From Pseudoflavonifractor phocaeensis (GTDB taxonomy: Bacteria > Bacillota > Clostridia > Oscillospirales > Oscillospiraceae), in contig NZ_JADYUM010000010.1 in NCBI RefSeq assembly GCF_021531815.1, positions 1 through 64,000 of the forward strand: DNA of 64,000 nucleotides, read 5' to 3'. The position numbers and the translations under genes are program-made. Below are positions 7,752 to 16,096 of this stretch, one piece after another (the stretch's first letter is position 1; every line of letters begins with the position of its first letter). The notes beneath the pieces were generated by a model that was given only the letters and a program-made list of their open reading frames with translations, ran no database searches and was not told where the DNA came from.

Positions 7752-9602
7752 ATGACCTGTCAACCCATCTACGATTCCCGGGACGCCCGGTATAAAACCC
7801 CTTACGGGGCGGTGGCCTCGGGGACCGTGGTGCGATTCACCCTGCGTCCGCCCCGGACCATGGGCTTTTCCCGGGCGCGGCTGGAGGCCCGCTTTGAGAG
7901 CCGGGAGGACTGGACCGCCGTCATTCCCATGCCCTGGACGGGGATGGAGCTGGGCCAGGACCTGTTTCAGGCCGAACTGGACACCGGGGACTATCTGGGC
8001 CTGGTGTGGTACTCCTTCGTTCTGGAGGGGGCCGACGGCCGGAAGCAGGAGCTGGGCCCCTACCAGCTCACCGTTTACGACGGGACGGACCAGCCGCCCC
8101 AGTGGTTCGGCAGAGGGGTCACCTATCAGCTCTTCCCCGACCGCTTCTGCCGCAGCCGTATCCCCGACCCCCAGGGCATGGTGGGGGGGCGCTGGGTCCA
8201 CCAGAGCTGGGAGGAGTTTCCCGAGTACCGCCCCGACCAGCGGGGAGAGATCCGCAACCGAGACTTTTTCGGCGGCGATTTCCGGGGGGTCATGGAAAAG
8301 CTGGATTACCTGAAAGAGCTCGGGGTGGATACCATCTATTTCAACCCCATCTTCGAGGCGGCGGAGAACCACCGCTACGGCACCGCCGACTACAGCCGGG
8401 TGGACCCCATGCTGGGCACCAACGAGGATTTCTCCCGCCTGTGTGACGAGGCCCACAAGCGGGGGATGCGGGTGATGCTGGACGGGGTGTTCAACCACAC
8501 CGGCTATGTCAGCCGCTATTTCAACGGGGACGGCTTCTACCCCGACGTGGGGGCCAGCCAGAGCTGGGACTCCCCCTACCGCCCCTGGTTCAACTTTATC
8601 GAGTGGCCCAAAAAGTACGAGAGCTGGTGGGGCATCTACACCCTGCCCGCCGTCAACGAGGGCAACCCCGACTACCGCCGCTTCATCTTTGACGCGGAGG
8701 ACTCGGTGGTCCGCCGCTGGCTCCGGGCGGGGGCGGACGGCTGGCGGCTGGACGTGGCCGACGAGCTGCCCGACGACTTTGTCCACGGCATCCATGAGGC
8801 CGCCCGGGCGGAAAAATCCGACGCGGTGGTCATCGGCGAGGTGTGGGAGGACGGCTCCACCAAGGTGGCCTACGGGGTGCGCCGCAAGCATATCCTGGGG
8901 GGCCACTGTGACGGCCTGATGAATTACCCCCTGCGCAACGCCATCCTGGCCTTCTTCCAGGGGGGCGGAGGAGAGGACTTCGTCTCCGCCATGGAGACCA
9001 TCCGGGAGAACTACCCCCCCTTCGCCTTCTACTCTGCTATGAACTCCCTGGGCACCCACGACACCCCCCGCATCCTCACCCTGCTGGGGGCCGGGGGCGA
9101 GTACCGGGACCAGTCCCGGGAATGGCGGGCCAATTTCCGCCTGTCCCCCCGGCAGCGCCGCCGGGGCAAGGACCTGCTGCGGGCGGCCTCCCTCCTGCTG
9201 TTCTGCTTCCCCGGCTCCCCCACGGTGTACTATGGGGACGAGGCGGGGATGGAGGGCTTTGAGGACCCCTTCAACCGCCAGACCTACCCCTGGGGCCATG
9301 AGGACCGGGAACTCATCGACTGGTTCCGGGCCCTGGGCGCCCTGCGCCGGGACCACTCCGCCCTGAGGGACGGAGACATCCGGTATGTGGCCGGGCGCGG
9401 CCCGGTGCTGGCCTTCACCCGGGGGGACAAGCAGGAGACGGTGCTGTGCGCTTTCAACAACAGTGAGGAGCCCCAGCGGCTGGAGCTGGGATGCCTGGGC
9501 GCGTTGGAGCCTCTGCTGGGCCGGGCCCATGTGGATGTGGAGGAGGGCGGCGCCGTGATGACGGTCCCGCCCCAGTCGGGCGCGGCCTTCCAGGTGAAGT
9601 GA
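7752..9602 (+). CDS. GH13 alpha-glucan hydrolase (neopullulanase/cyclomaltodextrinase type)
   Basis: Intracellular alpha-amylase-family enzyme of 616 aa, expected to cleave maltodextrins, cyclodextrins or pullulan. An N-terminal CBM34-like beta domain precedes the (beta/alpha)8 barrel. The GH13 regions are complete: DGVFNHT at 244-250, nucleophile Asp334 in GWRLDVAD, acid/base Glu363 in IGEVWED, and Asp437 in GTHDTPR. No signal peptide is visible, so it acts on imported oligosaccharides. ATG at 7752 is preferred over GTG 7743 because GGAG at 7740-7743 is 8 bases upstream. A terminator follows at 9654. Confidence 0.9.
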   Translation: MTCQPIYDSRDARYKTPYGAVASGTVVRFTLRPPRTMGFSRARLEARFESREDWTAVIPMPWTGMELGQDLFQAELDTGDYLGLVWYSFVLEGADGRKQELGPYQLTVYDGTDQPPQWFGRGVTYQLFPDRFCRSRIPDPQGMVGGRWVHQSWEEFPEYRPDQRGEIRNRDFFGGDFRGVMEKLDYLKELGVDTIYFNPIFEAAENHRYGTADYSRVDPMLGTNEDFSRLCDEAHKRGMRVMLDGVFNHTGYVSRYFNGDGFYPDVGASQSWDSPYRPWFNFIEWPKKYESWWGIYTLPAVNEGNPDYRRFIFDAEDSVVRRWLRAGADGWRLDVADELPDDFVHGIHEAARAEKSDAVVIGEVWEDGSTKVAYGVRRKHILGGHCDGLMNYPLRNAILAFFQGGGGEDFVSAMETIRENYPPFAFYSAMNSLGTHDTPRILTLLGAGGEYRDQSREWRANFRLSPRQRRRGKDLLRAASLLLFCFPGSPTVYYGDEAGMEGFEDPFNRQTYPWGHEDRELIDWFRALGALRRDHSALRDGDIRYVAGRGPVLAFTRGDKQETVLCAFNNSEEPQRLELGCLGALEPLLGRAHVDVEEGGAVMTVPPQSGAAFQVK

Positions 9603-9653
9603 GCCCGAGAACCGTTGGGCCCCAAGGAACGCAACCACAGATTGACAAACCGG

Positions 9654-9685
9654 AAGGGACGGGCGGCAGACAGCCCGTCCCTTTT
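9654..9685 (+). terminator. Rho-independent terminator after GH13 gene
   Basis: Perfect 9-bp stem GGGACGGGC / GCCCGTCCC at 9656-9664 and 9673-9681, followed by TTTTGT. It closes the + strand run that starts with recJ. Confidence 0.85.
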
Positions 9686-9772
9686 GTGCTACACTGGAGC
9701 ATGAAAATAGAGGGTCGCCCCACGGAAAGCGGCGGAGCAAGCCCCCGCCCTACCCTATGGCCCCATGCTCCG

Positions 9773-9800
9773 TAGGGGCGGCCTGCGTCCGCCCGCATGC
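9773..9800. repeat. GC-rich palindrome (REP-like), copy 2
   Basis: GTAGGGGCGGCCTGCGTCC GCCCGCAT: the GGGCGG..CCGCCC type hairpin of the same family as 4403 and 18010. It lies in the leader of the XRE regulator gene, without a T-run. Confidence 0.4.
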
Positions 9801-9839
9801 ACAGGTAAAATTACCCCATACAAGAAAGGACGTGATCCC

Positions 9840-10622
9840 ATGACCCTGGGCCAGCGCATTCAGGAGCTGCGGAAAAAGCAGGGCTTGTCCCAGGAGGCCC
9901 TGGGGGAAAAACTGGGGGTGTCCCGCCAGGCTATCTCCCGCTGGGAGATGGACGGCGCGGTCCCCGAGGTGGACAAGCTCATCGCCCTGTCCAAATTGTT
10001 CGGGGTGTCTCTCGACGAACTGCTTCAGGTGGAGGTGCCGAAGGAGGAGGCCCTGCCCCAGGACGACCGGTCCCAGCGGGACCGGGAGCTGATCCGCTGG
10101 CTGGCCGGGCTGTGCGCGGCGCTGATTTTGGTGTCGGTGGTATCTCTGGGGTTTACCATCCACTTCCGCCGCCAGGTGATGGATATTTTAGATCCGCCCC
10201 AGGCGCCTGTTTGGCCTGCTTCCGACATTGAATATGCCTTTCTTCCCGATTACGAGAGTATGACGGTGGATGTGGCCTTTTCTTTGGCGGATGTCGAGGA
10301 GCTGAAGGGGTGGGAGATCAGCGTCAGGACCCGCTCCTATGAGCGGCTCAGCGGAACGGTTCCGACGCTTTATGACGTCGAAACCCCTGTGACGCTGAGA
10401 CGAGGCGCCGCCACTTTCTGTCTGGAGGATATCCCTTTTTCCTACCATGGACTGGTAAATATTATCTTTACCTATTCCAAGGGCAAAGTAAGCAGCGCCC
10501 AGCCGCTGTTTTCAGCCGAACCCACCGGCCCCGGGATCCGATGGGAGGTATGCCCTATTGATCCTATTGATACGGAGGGCATCATTCAAACTGAAAACCC
10601 CGAACTTCTAGAGCCCCAATGA
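9840..10622 (+). CDS. XRE-family regulator with membrane anchor
   Basis: 260 aa. Residues 1-60 form a Cro/C1-type helix-turn-helix (LGQRIQELRKKQGLSQEAL ... VSRQAISRWE). After a charged linker, one hydrophobic helix around residues 85-108 (WLAGLCAALILVSVVSLGF) would anchor it in the membrane, leaving about 150 C-terminal residues outside. The C-terminal part is not recognised. The layout suggests a membrane-bound sensor-regulator, but no signal can be named. Start ATG follows AGAAAGGACGTGATCCC. The gene stands alone, bounded by terminators at 9654 and 10706. Confidence 0.75.
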   Translation: MTLGQRIQELRKKQGLSQEALGEKLGVSRQAISRWEMDGAVPEVDKLIALSKLFGVSLDELLQVEVPKEEALPQDDRSQRDRELIRWLAGLCAALILVSVVSLGFTIHFRRQVMDILDPPQAPVWPASDIEYAFLPDYESMTVDVAFSLADVEELKGWEISVRTRSYERLSGTVPTLYDVETPVTLRRGAATFCLEDIPFSYHGLVNIIFTYSKGKVSSAQPLFSAEPTGPGIRWEVCPIDPIDTEGIIQTENPELLEPQ

Positions 10623-10704
10623 CCACAACTTACAGTTGACAAAAGAACCCGGCGGCTGGTTGCCAAAACCGGCTGCCGGATCATGATTTACGCAGATAAC
10701 ACAG

Positions 10705-10735
10705 AAAGGGACTGTCCGGCAGGACAGTCCCTTAT
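10705..10735. terminator. Bidirectional terminator between convergent genes
   Basis: Perfect hairpin AAGGGACTGTCC / GGACAGTCCCTT (10706-10717 and 10722-10733) with a 4-base loop, between the + strand XRE gene and the - strand reductase-like gene. The U-tract is short on both strands. Confidence 0.75.
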
Positions 10736-10747
10736 TCGTATCATCGT

Positions 10748-12103
10748 TCAGCAGCTGGCGCCGCCCACCACGTTCAGACCCAAAATTTCGGCCTTCCGTT
10801 TCAGCAGCCCGTCGCCCAGCAGCTGTTCCTGGGCATTCTCGAAACCGATGCGGTCGATGGTGTCGGCGAAGCGCTCGCCGGACTTGCCCTGGTCCCGGAA
10901 CAGGAGAATGGCCTTCTCCACCACGGCCATGACCTCCTCCTTGTCGGTGAAGATCTTGTTCAGCATCTTGCCGTGGGCCACCTTCTTACCCCAACGGCCG
11001 CCCACGAAGATCTTCCAGCCGTAAGCGCCCTCGTCGTTGCAGTGGAAGGGACACTTGCCCACGCAGCGGCCGCAGCTGTTGCACAGGTTGGGGTCGATGA
11101 CCAGCTTGCCGTCCACCAGCTTGGCGGCGTGGATGGGGCAGGACTTCTCCAGCTGGCAGATCTTGCAGCCACGGCACTGGTCCGCGTCGTAGCCGGGCAC
11201 CCGGGCGCCCACGATGCCCAGGTCGTTCAGGTCGGGCTTGACGCAGTTGTTGGGACAGCCGCCCACGGCGATCTTGAACTTGTGGGGCAGAGATACGTCC
11301 CGGTAACCCTTGTAGAACCGGTCGTGGATCTCGTTGCTCAGGGCGTAAGTATCGTACAGGCCGTACTGGCAGGTGGTGCCCTTGCAGGAGACCACCGGGC
11401 GGACCTTGCTGCCAGTGCCGCCGGTCTCCAGCCCCACCTTGCCCACATAGGCCCGGAAGGCGTCGATGTCCTGATAGTCGATGCCGGAAACCTCCACCGT
11501 CAGACGGGTGGTGAACATCATGTGGCCGTCGCCGTACAGCTTGGCGGCCTCGGCGATGACGCGGCACTCCTCGTCGGTGATGCGGCCGTTCCGGGTGATG
11601 ATCCGGCCGTTGAATTTGTTGGTGCCCTTGTGCTGGAGGAAGCCCAGCCCCTTGACCCGCTTGATGTCCTCGGGGCGCAGGGTGCAGTCCTCGCCTCCGG
11701 CGGCGGGCTTGCCCTCCAGGCCGTCGATAAACTCCTCCAGGGCCTCGGCGGTCAGCTCCACGGCGGCGCGGCAGCGGCCAGCCTCCGTCTTGTACCGGGC
11801 GGCCAGGGTGGCGCAGTCGATGGAGCCGCAGGCCAGCTTGGTCTGGAAAGCGTCCACGAACCTGGCGCACAGCTCCTTGAAATCCTCCCGCTGGCCGTAC
11901 TTCTTGCTCAGAACGCCGATGGCGCCGGACAGGCCGCCGCAGGTGCTGCCGCAGCCCATGCCGGTGCGGAAGCCGGCGAACAGGCCGATCTCGGCCTCAG
12001 TCAGACCCAGGCTGTAGACCTCGTTGGCGGCCAGCAGCACAGCCTCGGCGCAGCTTTTATCCAGGGTAAAGTAGTAGTACCCCGCTCTCTCTTTCAGCGA
12101 CAT
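10748..12103 (-). CDS. C_GCAxxG_C_C protein fused to siroheme sulfite/nitrite reductase-like domain
   Basis: 451-aa two-part redox protein. The N-terminal ~120 residues match the C_GCAxxG_C_C family (SCAEAVLLAANEVY ... GMGCGSTCGG). The rest is a nitrite/sulfite reductase half-domain followed by ferredoxin-type clusters (CRGCKICQLEKSCP, CNSCGRCVGKCP). Candidate siroheme/4Fe-4S ligands are Cys240, Cys245, Cys283 and Cys287. The first pair is CX4C (CKGTTC), where classical sulfite reductases have CX5C, while the second is the normal CX3C. Start at 12103 is set by AGGAG before ATG. It has its own promoter (12197-12225). Likely an electron-transfer or small-anion reductase; substrate unknown. Confidence 0.78.
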   Translation of the reverse strand: MSLKERAGYYYFTLDKSCAEAVLLAANEVYSLGLTEAEIGLFAGFRTGMGCGSTCGGLSGAIGVLSKKYGQREDFKELCARFVDAFQTKLACGSIDCATLAARYKTEAGRCRAAVELTAEALEEFIDGLEGKPAAGGEDCTLRPEDIKRVKGLGFLQHKGTNKFNGRIITRNGRITDEECRVIAEAAKLYGDGHMMFTTRLTVEVSGIDYQDIDAFRAYVGKVGLETGGTGSKVRPVVSCKGTTCQYGLYDTYALSNEIHDRFYKGYRDVSLPHKFKIAVGGCPNNCVKPDLNDLGIVGARVPGYDADQCRGCKICQLEKSCPIHAAKLVDGKLVIDPNLCNSCGRCVGKCPFHCNDEGAYGWKIFVGGRWGKKVAHGKMLNKIFTDKEEVMAVVEKAILLFRDQGKSGERFADTIDRIGFENAQEQLLGDGLLKRKAEILGLNVVGGASC

Positions 12104-12196
12104 GTGATCTCCTCCCCTTGTGGCCGGCCACTGGAGAACCCGGCGGCGGCGCGTCCTCATAGGAAGGGCCCCTCCAGGCCCATATGTTGTGAGGAC

Positions 12197-12225
12197 ATTC
12201 TATCACGGGCGGAGGGGAAATGCAA
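12197..12225 (-). promoter_or_regulatory. Sigma-A promoter of the reductase-like gene
   Basis: On the - strand TTGCAT, a 17-base spacer and TAGAAT. Transcription would start near 12190, leaving a leader of about 85 nt. Confidence 0.75.
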
Positions 12226-12270
12226 TGTGTGGCCGCCGGGACAGCCGGATTTTTTGTGGAAAAGGAGGTA

Positions 12271-12304
12271 AAAAGAAACAGCCATTTATAAAAATGGCTG
12301 TTTT
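12271..12304 (-). terminator. Terminator of the apbE operon
   Basis: Hairpin AACAGCCATT / AATGGCTGTT (12277-12286, 12293-12302) followed on the - strand by CTTTTT. It lies downstream of the Gx transporter gene and upstream of the reductase promoter. Confidence 0.75.
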
Positions 12305-12366
12305 GGGAATGAATGAGCGTTCTGGCACAAAAACAGGGTTACTGTGCTTACCGGCGGCCCTCCCCG

Positions 12367-12882
12367 TCAGCGACCCAGCCGGTCCAGGCGGCTGATGAGG
12401 AACTGGGCGCACAGGCCGGTGAACAGGCCGGTAATAATGCCGGACAGGAGCAGGTAGGGCAGGTAGGCCATGACGGCCCAGGTCTTCATCACCCCGGCGG
12501 CCACCAGCAGCTGGCCCAGGTTGTGGAAGATGGCGGCCACGGGGCTGCACAGCCAGATCTGGTCCCGGGTCAGGAGGCGGCGCAGAAGGACCATGACCAG
12601 CCAGGCCAGCAGGCCGCCCCCCATGGAGTAGAGCAGGGTCATCATCTGCCCGGAAAACACCGCCCCCAGAAACACCCGGGCGCAGAGGATCAGTAGGGCG
12701 TCCCCCGGCCCCAGGACAAAGACGGCATAGACGGTGATGATATTGGCCAGCCCCAGCTTGACCCCCTGGATGGGGACCAGAACGGGGAGCTGGGCCTCGA
12801 TCATAAAAATGGTCAGGGCGATGGCGGTGAGCAGGGCCAGCAGGGTGATGCGTCTGGTCCCTTTAACCGGCGGCGGCGTCAA
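12367..12882 (-). CDS. Gx transporter family membrane protein (HepI-like)
   Basis: 171-aa integral membrane protein with about five hydrophobic helices, of the family annotated as Gx transporter or heptaprenyl diphosphate synthase component I. Characteristic stretches are LGLANIITVYAVF and GGGLLAWLVMVLLRR. In Firmicutes this gene is often adjacent to NusG-II and ApbE genes, as here, suggesting a role in flavin- or quinone-dependent membrane redox systems; that role is inferred from association. Its start overlaps the end of the upstream gene by 20 bases. Last gene of the operon. Confidence 0.8.
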   Translation of the reverse strand: MTPPPVKGTRRITLLALLTAIALTIFMIEAQLPVLVPIQGVKLGLANIITVYAVFVLGPGDALLILCARVFLGAVFSGQMMTLLYSMGGGLLAWLVMVLLRRLLTRDQIWLCSPVAAIFHNLGQLLVAAGVMKTWAVMAYLPYLLLSGIITGLFTGLCAQFLISRLDRLGR

Positions 12883-13240
12883 GGGCCTCCCCTCCTCCCG
12901 TGATTTGAATGATGAGCTTGTTGGGCAGGCAGACGATGGGTTCGGTGCCGTCGGAGATAAAGCCCTGGTTGACGCAGATCTGGTCGGGGCAGTCGGCGTG
13001 GTCCACCCGGATGCGGCCCGGCTCCACCAGAATGGTGTTGGTCAGGCCGCTCTCCCCCTCCAGGGTGAAGGAATAGGCCTCCTGTACTTTTGTCAGGTCG
13101 ATCTCCTCCACCAACCTGCCGTCCAGGGTGATGGAGGCCACCGGGTGGTCCTCCCCGGAGGGGCGGAGGACCAGAAAGGCGGCGGAGCCGGCGGTCAGCA
13201 GGGCCAGAAGGGCCAGGATCAGCTTGGCGGTTCTGTTCAT
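12863..13240 (-). CDS. NusG domain II-containing protein
   Basis: 125-aa protein with an N-terminal membrane anchor (residues 7-26) and a NusG domain II-like beta fold (VDHADCPDQICVNQGFI near residues 79-95). The domain occurs in membrane-linked proteins near ApbE flavinylation genes. It overlaps apbE by 4 bases (start) and the Gx transporter by 20 bases (end), so the three are translationally coupled. The exact function is unknown; the CX4C pair could be redox-active or structural. Confidence 0.8.
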   Translation of the reverse strand: MNRTAKLILALLALLTAGSAAFLVLRPSGEDHPVASITLDGRLVEEIDLTKVQEAYSFTLEGESGLTNTILVEPGRIRVDHADCPDQICVNQGFISDGTEPIVCLPNKLIIQITGGGEALDAAAG

Positions 13241-14319
13241 GACAGGACGGTCACCTCCCGGTCCTGATACCCATCGGCCAGAGAGAAGGAGCCCTCCAGC
13301 CCCGGCGTGATCGAAACGGAGCCGTCGTCGGAGATAAAGATGACGTCAAAGTCCAGCGACCGGTGGGCGCGCCAGAAGGCGGTCCCCTCCTCCAGCCCCA
13401 TGACGAACAGGGCGGTGGACAGGCCGTCGCAGGTCAGCCCCGAGGGGCCCACCACCGTCACCGAGGCCAGACCGGAGCGGGCGGGGGCGGCGGTGGCCGG
13501 GTCGATGATGTGCCAGTAGTGCACCCCGTCCTCCTCAAAGTACCGCTGGTACCCCCCGGAGGTGCCCATGGCCTGATCCTCCAGCTCCAGCACCCCCAGG
13601 TAGCCCTCCCCCGCCGGGTCCTGGATGCCGATGCGCCAGGGGGAGCCGTCGGGCTTGCCTCCCACCGCCTGGATGGTGCTCTGCCCCAGGTCCAGAAGGG
13701 CGGAGGTGATGCCCACCCGCTTCAAATACGCACCCAGCTGCTCTCCGGCATAGCCCTTGGCCACCGCGCCAAGATCCAGTTCGACGTCAGAGGCGAGGGT
13801 GGCGGTGGGGAGAAGCTCGCCGCTGCTCCCAAGTTGCACCTGGGTATAGTCAATGCGCCCGGCCAGTTCTTCCAGCTCCGCGTCAGACGGTACCCGGTAC
13901 TCCCCCGTGGTGAACCCCCAAGTCTCCGCGGCGGGATAGGCTGTGATATCCAGCGCTCCGCCGGTGAGGGCGCACAGCTCCAGCGCCTGACCGAGCAGAT
14001 CGGCCGTCTCTCCGCTGAGCGGCACCGTCTCTCCGCCGCTCTGATTCAGGCGGGCGATTTCGCTGTCTTCCCGGGTGGCATCCTGCCGGCTCTCCAGCAG
14101 ATAGATGGTCTCTACCATTTCATCCAGAGCCTCTTGGCCGCCAATCCGCTCCCCATCGCCGTATACCGTCAAGGTCATGACAGTATCCATGGCAAAAATG
14201 GTGGTTTCATGCTTTTCGTCCGTTTGCTGACAGCCCGCCCCCAGAGCGCACATCAGGGCGCAGGTCAGGACCAGGGCCAGAGGGCGGCAAAGGGCCTTCT
14301 TGTGTGGGAGGAGGCCCAT
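13237..14319 (-). CDS. apbE: FAD:protein FMN transferase (ApbE), lipoprotein
   Basis: Attaches FMN covalently to Ser/Thr of extracytoplasmic redox proteins. 360 aa with an N-terminal signal peptide and lipobox LGAGC, so anchored outside the membrane. Family motifs: AMDTVMTLTVYG, the ELDLGAVAKGYAGEQ flavin-site stretch, and HIIDPATAAPA near the C-terminal third. Start ATG 14319 follows AGAGGTG; a longer open frame upstream runs through rqcP out of frame and is not used. First gene of the apbE / NusG-II / Gx operon. No RnfD/RnfG or other obvious flavinylation target is visible in this window. Confidence 0.92.
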   Translation of the reverse strand: MGLLPHKKALCRPLALVLTCALMCALGAGCQQTDEKHETTIFAMDTVMTLTVYGDGERIGGQEALDEMVETIYLLESRQDATREDSEIARLNQSGGETVPLSGETADLLGQALELCALTGGALDITAYPAAETWGFTTGEYRVPSDAELEELAGRIDYTQVQLGSSGELLPTATLASDVELDLGAVAKGYAGEQLGAYLKRVGITSALLDLGQSTIQAVGGKPDGSPWRIGIQDPAGEGYLGVLELEDQAMGTSGGYQRYFEEDGVHYWHIIDPATAAPARSGLASVTVVGPSGLTCDGLSTALFVMGLEEGTAFWRAHRSLDFDVIFISDDGSVSITPGLEGSFSLADGYQDREVTVLS

Positions 14320-14321
14320 GG

Positions 14322-14564
14322 TCAAAGCACCTCTTTGTACATGGCGGCGGCGTCGTTTTTGCCCACGTTGTCCGCCACCACCAGTACCTCTACCTTCAGG
14401 GTCCGCTCCCCGAATTTCAGCTCCAGCAGGTCGCCCACCTTCACGTCGTAGCTGGCCTTTACCGGCCGGCCGTTGGCGGTGACCCGGGCGTTGTCGCAGG
14501 CCTCGTTGGCCACGGTGCGGCGTTTGATGAGCCGGGAGACCTTCAGCCATTTGTCCAGTCGCAT
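14322..14564 (-). CDS. rqcP: S4-domain RNA-binding protein RqcP (YabO)
   Basis: 80-aa S4 RNA-binding protein that in Bacillus works with RqcH in ribosome-associated quality control, supporting Ala-tailing of stalled chains on 50S subunits. The S4 signature MRLDKWLKVSRLIKRRT is at the N-terminus. It follows hup, mazG and the spoVB-like gene in the Firmicutes order, and ends 2 bases before apbE. Its 5' end and leader (14511-14598) are duplicated at 14717-14802. Confidence 0.92.
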   Translation of the reverse strand: MRLDKWLKVSRLIKRRTVANEACDNARVTANGRPVKASYDVKVGDLLELKFGERTLKVEVLVVADNVGKNDAAAMYKEVL

Positions 14565-14802
14565 GGAAAAAACTCCTTTGTTTCAAAGATACGCGCCGTG
14601 GCCAACGCGAGCGGAAGCGAGCCGCCGCCTTTGCGGCGCAGGCGGACGGAATTCATTTCCGGCCGCCGCAATTGAAATGGCCAAGGGCCCCCACAAACGC
14701 CCCGCGTTTGTGGGAACACGGTGCGGCGCTTGATGAGCCGGGAGACCTTCAGCCATTTGTCCAGTCGCATGGAAAACTCCTTTGTTTCAAAGATACGCGC
14801 CG
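14511..14802 (-). repeat. Direct repeat of the rqcP leader and first 18 codons
   Basis: Segment 14511-14598 (88 bp) recurs at 14717-14802 (86 bp) with one T/C change and a 2-base difference in an A/T run. The repeat holds the leader, ribosome binding site, start codon and MRLDKWLKVSRLIKRRTV. About 118 bases of GC-rich unrelated sequence lie between the copies, including a CACAAACGC / GCGTTTGTG hairpin. Confidence 0.9.
14717..14770 (-). pseudogene. Truncated second copy of rqcP start
   Basis: Eighteen codons of rqcP with an intact leader and start codon (14770), then the frame leaves the homology and continues as unrelated residues to a stop at 14543. It lies upstream of the full gene in the direction of transcription, so any transcript entering from this side translates the fragment first. 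Either a duplication scar or a short upstream reading frame. Confidence 0.7.
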
Positions 14803-14810
14803 GTGAATCC

Positions 14811-14846
14811 AAACGGGGACGCTGTCACACAGCGTCCCCGCTTTTT
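14811..14846. terminator. Terminator after hup
   Basis: Perfect hairpin CGGGGACGCTG / CAGCGTCCCCG with a 5-base loop, between hup and the rqcP repeat. On the - strand it is followed by TTTGG, on the + strand by CTTTTTG. Confidence 0.7.
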
Positions 14847-14861
14847 GTTGCTCTATGAATC

Positions 14862-15137
14862 TTACTGGGCCACGGCGTCCTTCAGAGCCTTGCCGGCCTT
14901 GAACACGGGGGTCTTGGAGGCAGGGATCTTAATGGTCTCCTTGGTCTTGGGATTGCGGCCCACCCGCTCGGCGCGGGTCTTGACCTCAAAAGAACCAAAG
15001 CCGACCAACTGCACCTTTTCCTGCTGGCTCAGAGCGGCGGTGATGGCGTCGATGGCGGCGGTAACGGCGGCCTCGGCGTCCTTCTTGGACAGGTCGGCCT
15101 TCTCAGCGACAGCGGCGATGAGTTCGGTTTTGTTCAT
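14862..15137 (-). CDS. hup: HU-family DNA-binding protein
   Basis: 91-aa histone-like HU, a dimeric nucleoid protein that bends DNA without strict sequence preference. The family signature [20 protein letters not shown], with the DNA-arm sequence after it and the N-terminal [19 protein letters not shown], is complete. The start follows CAGGAGGAAAACG. It sits between mazG and rqcP, and is followed by a strong hairpin terminator. Confidence 0.97.
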   Translation of the reverse strand: MNKTELIAAVAEKADLSKKDAEAAVTAAIDAITAALSQQEKVQLVGFGSFEVKTRAERVGRNPKTKETIKIPASKTPVFKAGKALKDAVAQ

Positions 15138-15214
15138 TATCGTTTTCCTCCTGTGAAGTGGGATCGCGCCTGCGGGCGCATGTCAAAAATATACTTAAAT
15201 CCCTGGCAGGGATT

Positions 15215-16009
15215 TTAAGTTTCTTCCCGTTCCATGGCCTTGGCCTGGCGCCAGAGCTCCTCCAGAGCGGGGAGGTCCAGCTGGTCCATGGGCTTGTCCG
15301 CCAGCGCCTCCACCCGGCGGAACCGGCGGATGAACTTTTCGCAGGCGGCGTGGAGGGCCAGCTCGCTGTCCAGCCCCAGGAAACGCCCGGCCTTCACGGT
15401 GACAAAGAGCAGGTCGCCCAGCTCCTCCTCAATATTGGTGTTGTCCCGGACGGCCTGCTTCAGCTCCTCCGTCTCCTCGGAGATCTTGTCCAGCACCGGA
15501 CCCACCGCGTTCCAGTCAAAGCCCGCCTTCCGGGCCTTGTCCTGGATCTTCTCCGCCCGCATCAGGGCGGGCAGGGACCGGGCCACGGCGTCCAGGGTGT
15601 CGGAGGCGGTTTTCTGCCCCTTCTCCTCCCGCTTCTGGGCCTCCCAGGTGGTGAGGGCCTTGTCGCTGTCCTGGGCGTCCACGGTGCCGAACACATGGGG
15701 GTGGCGGAAGACCAGCTTTTGGCAGATGCCGTCCACTACGTCGTCAAAGGTGAACTGTTCGGCCTCCTGGGCCATGCGGGAATGGAACACCACCTGGAGC
15801 AGCACGTCCCCCAGCTCCTCCTTCAGGTGGGCGGGGTCCTCCTGGTCGATGGCCTCGGCCACCTCGTAGGCCTCCTCCAGCATGTTGCGGCGGATGGACT
15901 GGTGGGTCTGCTCCCGGTCCCAGGGACAGCCCCCGGGGGCGCGCAGCAGTTCCATGATCCGGATCAGGTCATCCATGCCGTAACGGTCCATACGTTGAAA
16001 ATTTACCAC
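15215..16009 (-). CDS. mazG: Nucleoside triphosphate pyrophosphohydrolase MazG
   Basis: 264 aa with two MazG all-alpha repeats. It hydrolyses NTPs to NMP plus PPi, removing aberrant nucleotides. The N-terminal repeat has CPWDREQTH and the metal-binding EEAYEVAEAID / EELGDVLLQ; the C-terminal repeat has EELGDLLFV. GTG 16009 is chosen because AAGGAAG lies 7 bases upstream, although ATG starts at codons 7 and 12 are also possible. Bacillus YabN has an extra N-terminal methylase domain that is absent here. The conserved neighbourhood (spoVB-like, mazG, hup, rqcP) supports the call. Confidence 0.93.
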   Translation of the reverse strand: MVNFQRMDRYGMDDLIRIMELLRAPGGCPWDREQTHQSIRRNMLEEAYEVAEAIDQEDPAHLKEELGDVLLQVVFHSRMAQEAEQFTFDDVVDGICQKLVFRHPHVFGTVDAQDSDKALTTWEAQKREEKGQKTASDTLDAVARSLPALMRAEKIQDKARKAGFDWNAVGPVLDKISEETEELKQAVRDNTNIEEELGDLLFVTVKAGRFLGLDSELALHAACEKFIRRFRRVEALADKPMDQLDLPALEELWRQAKAMEREET

Positions 16010-16096
16010 AGTTTCGCTTCCTTATCAAGATGTTTTTTGGGAATGATGCGGTTTCGGGGAGAAAACCCCCGGTTTCTTCCAAAAAGTAGGAGAAAA

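Noticed and set aside
7713..9740. 675-codon - strand frame opposite the GH13 gene
   Set aside because: Antisense shadow of a complete GH13 enzyme.
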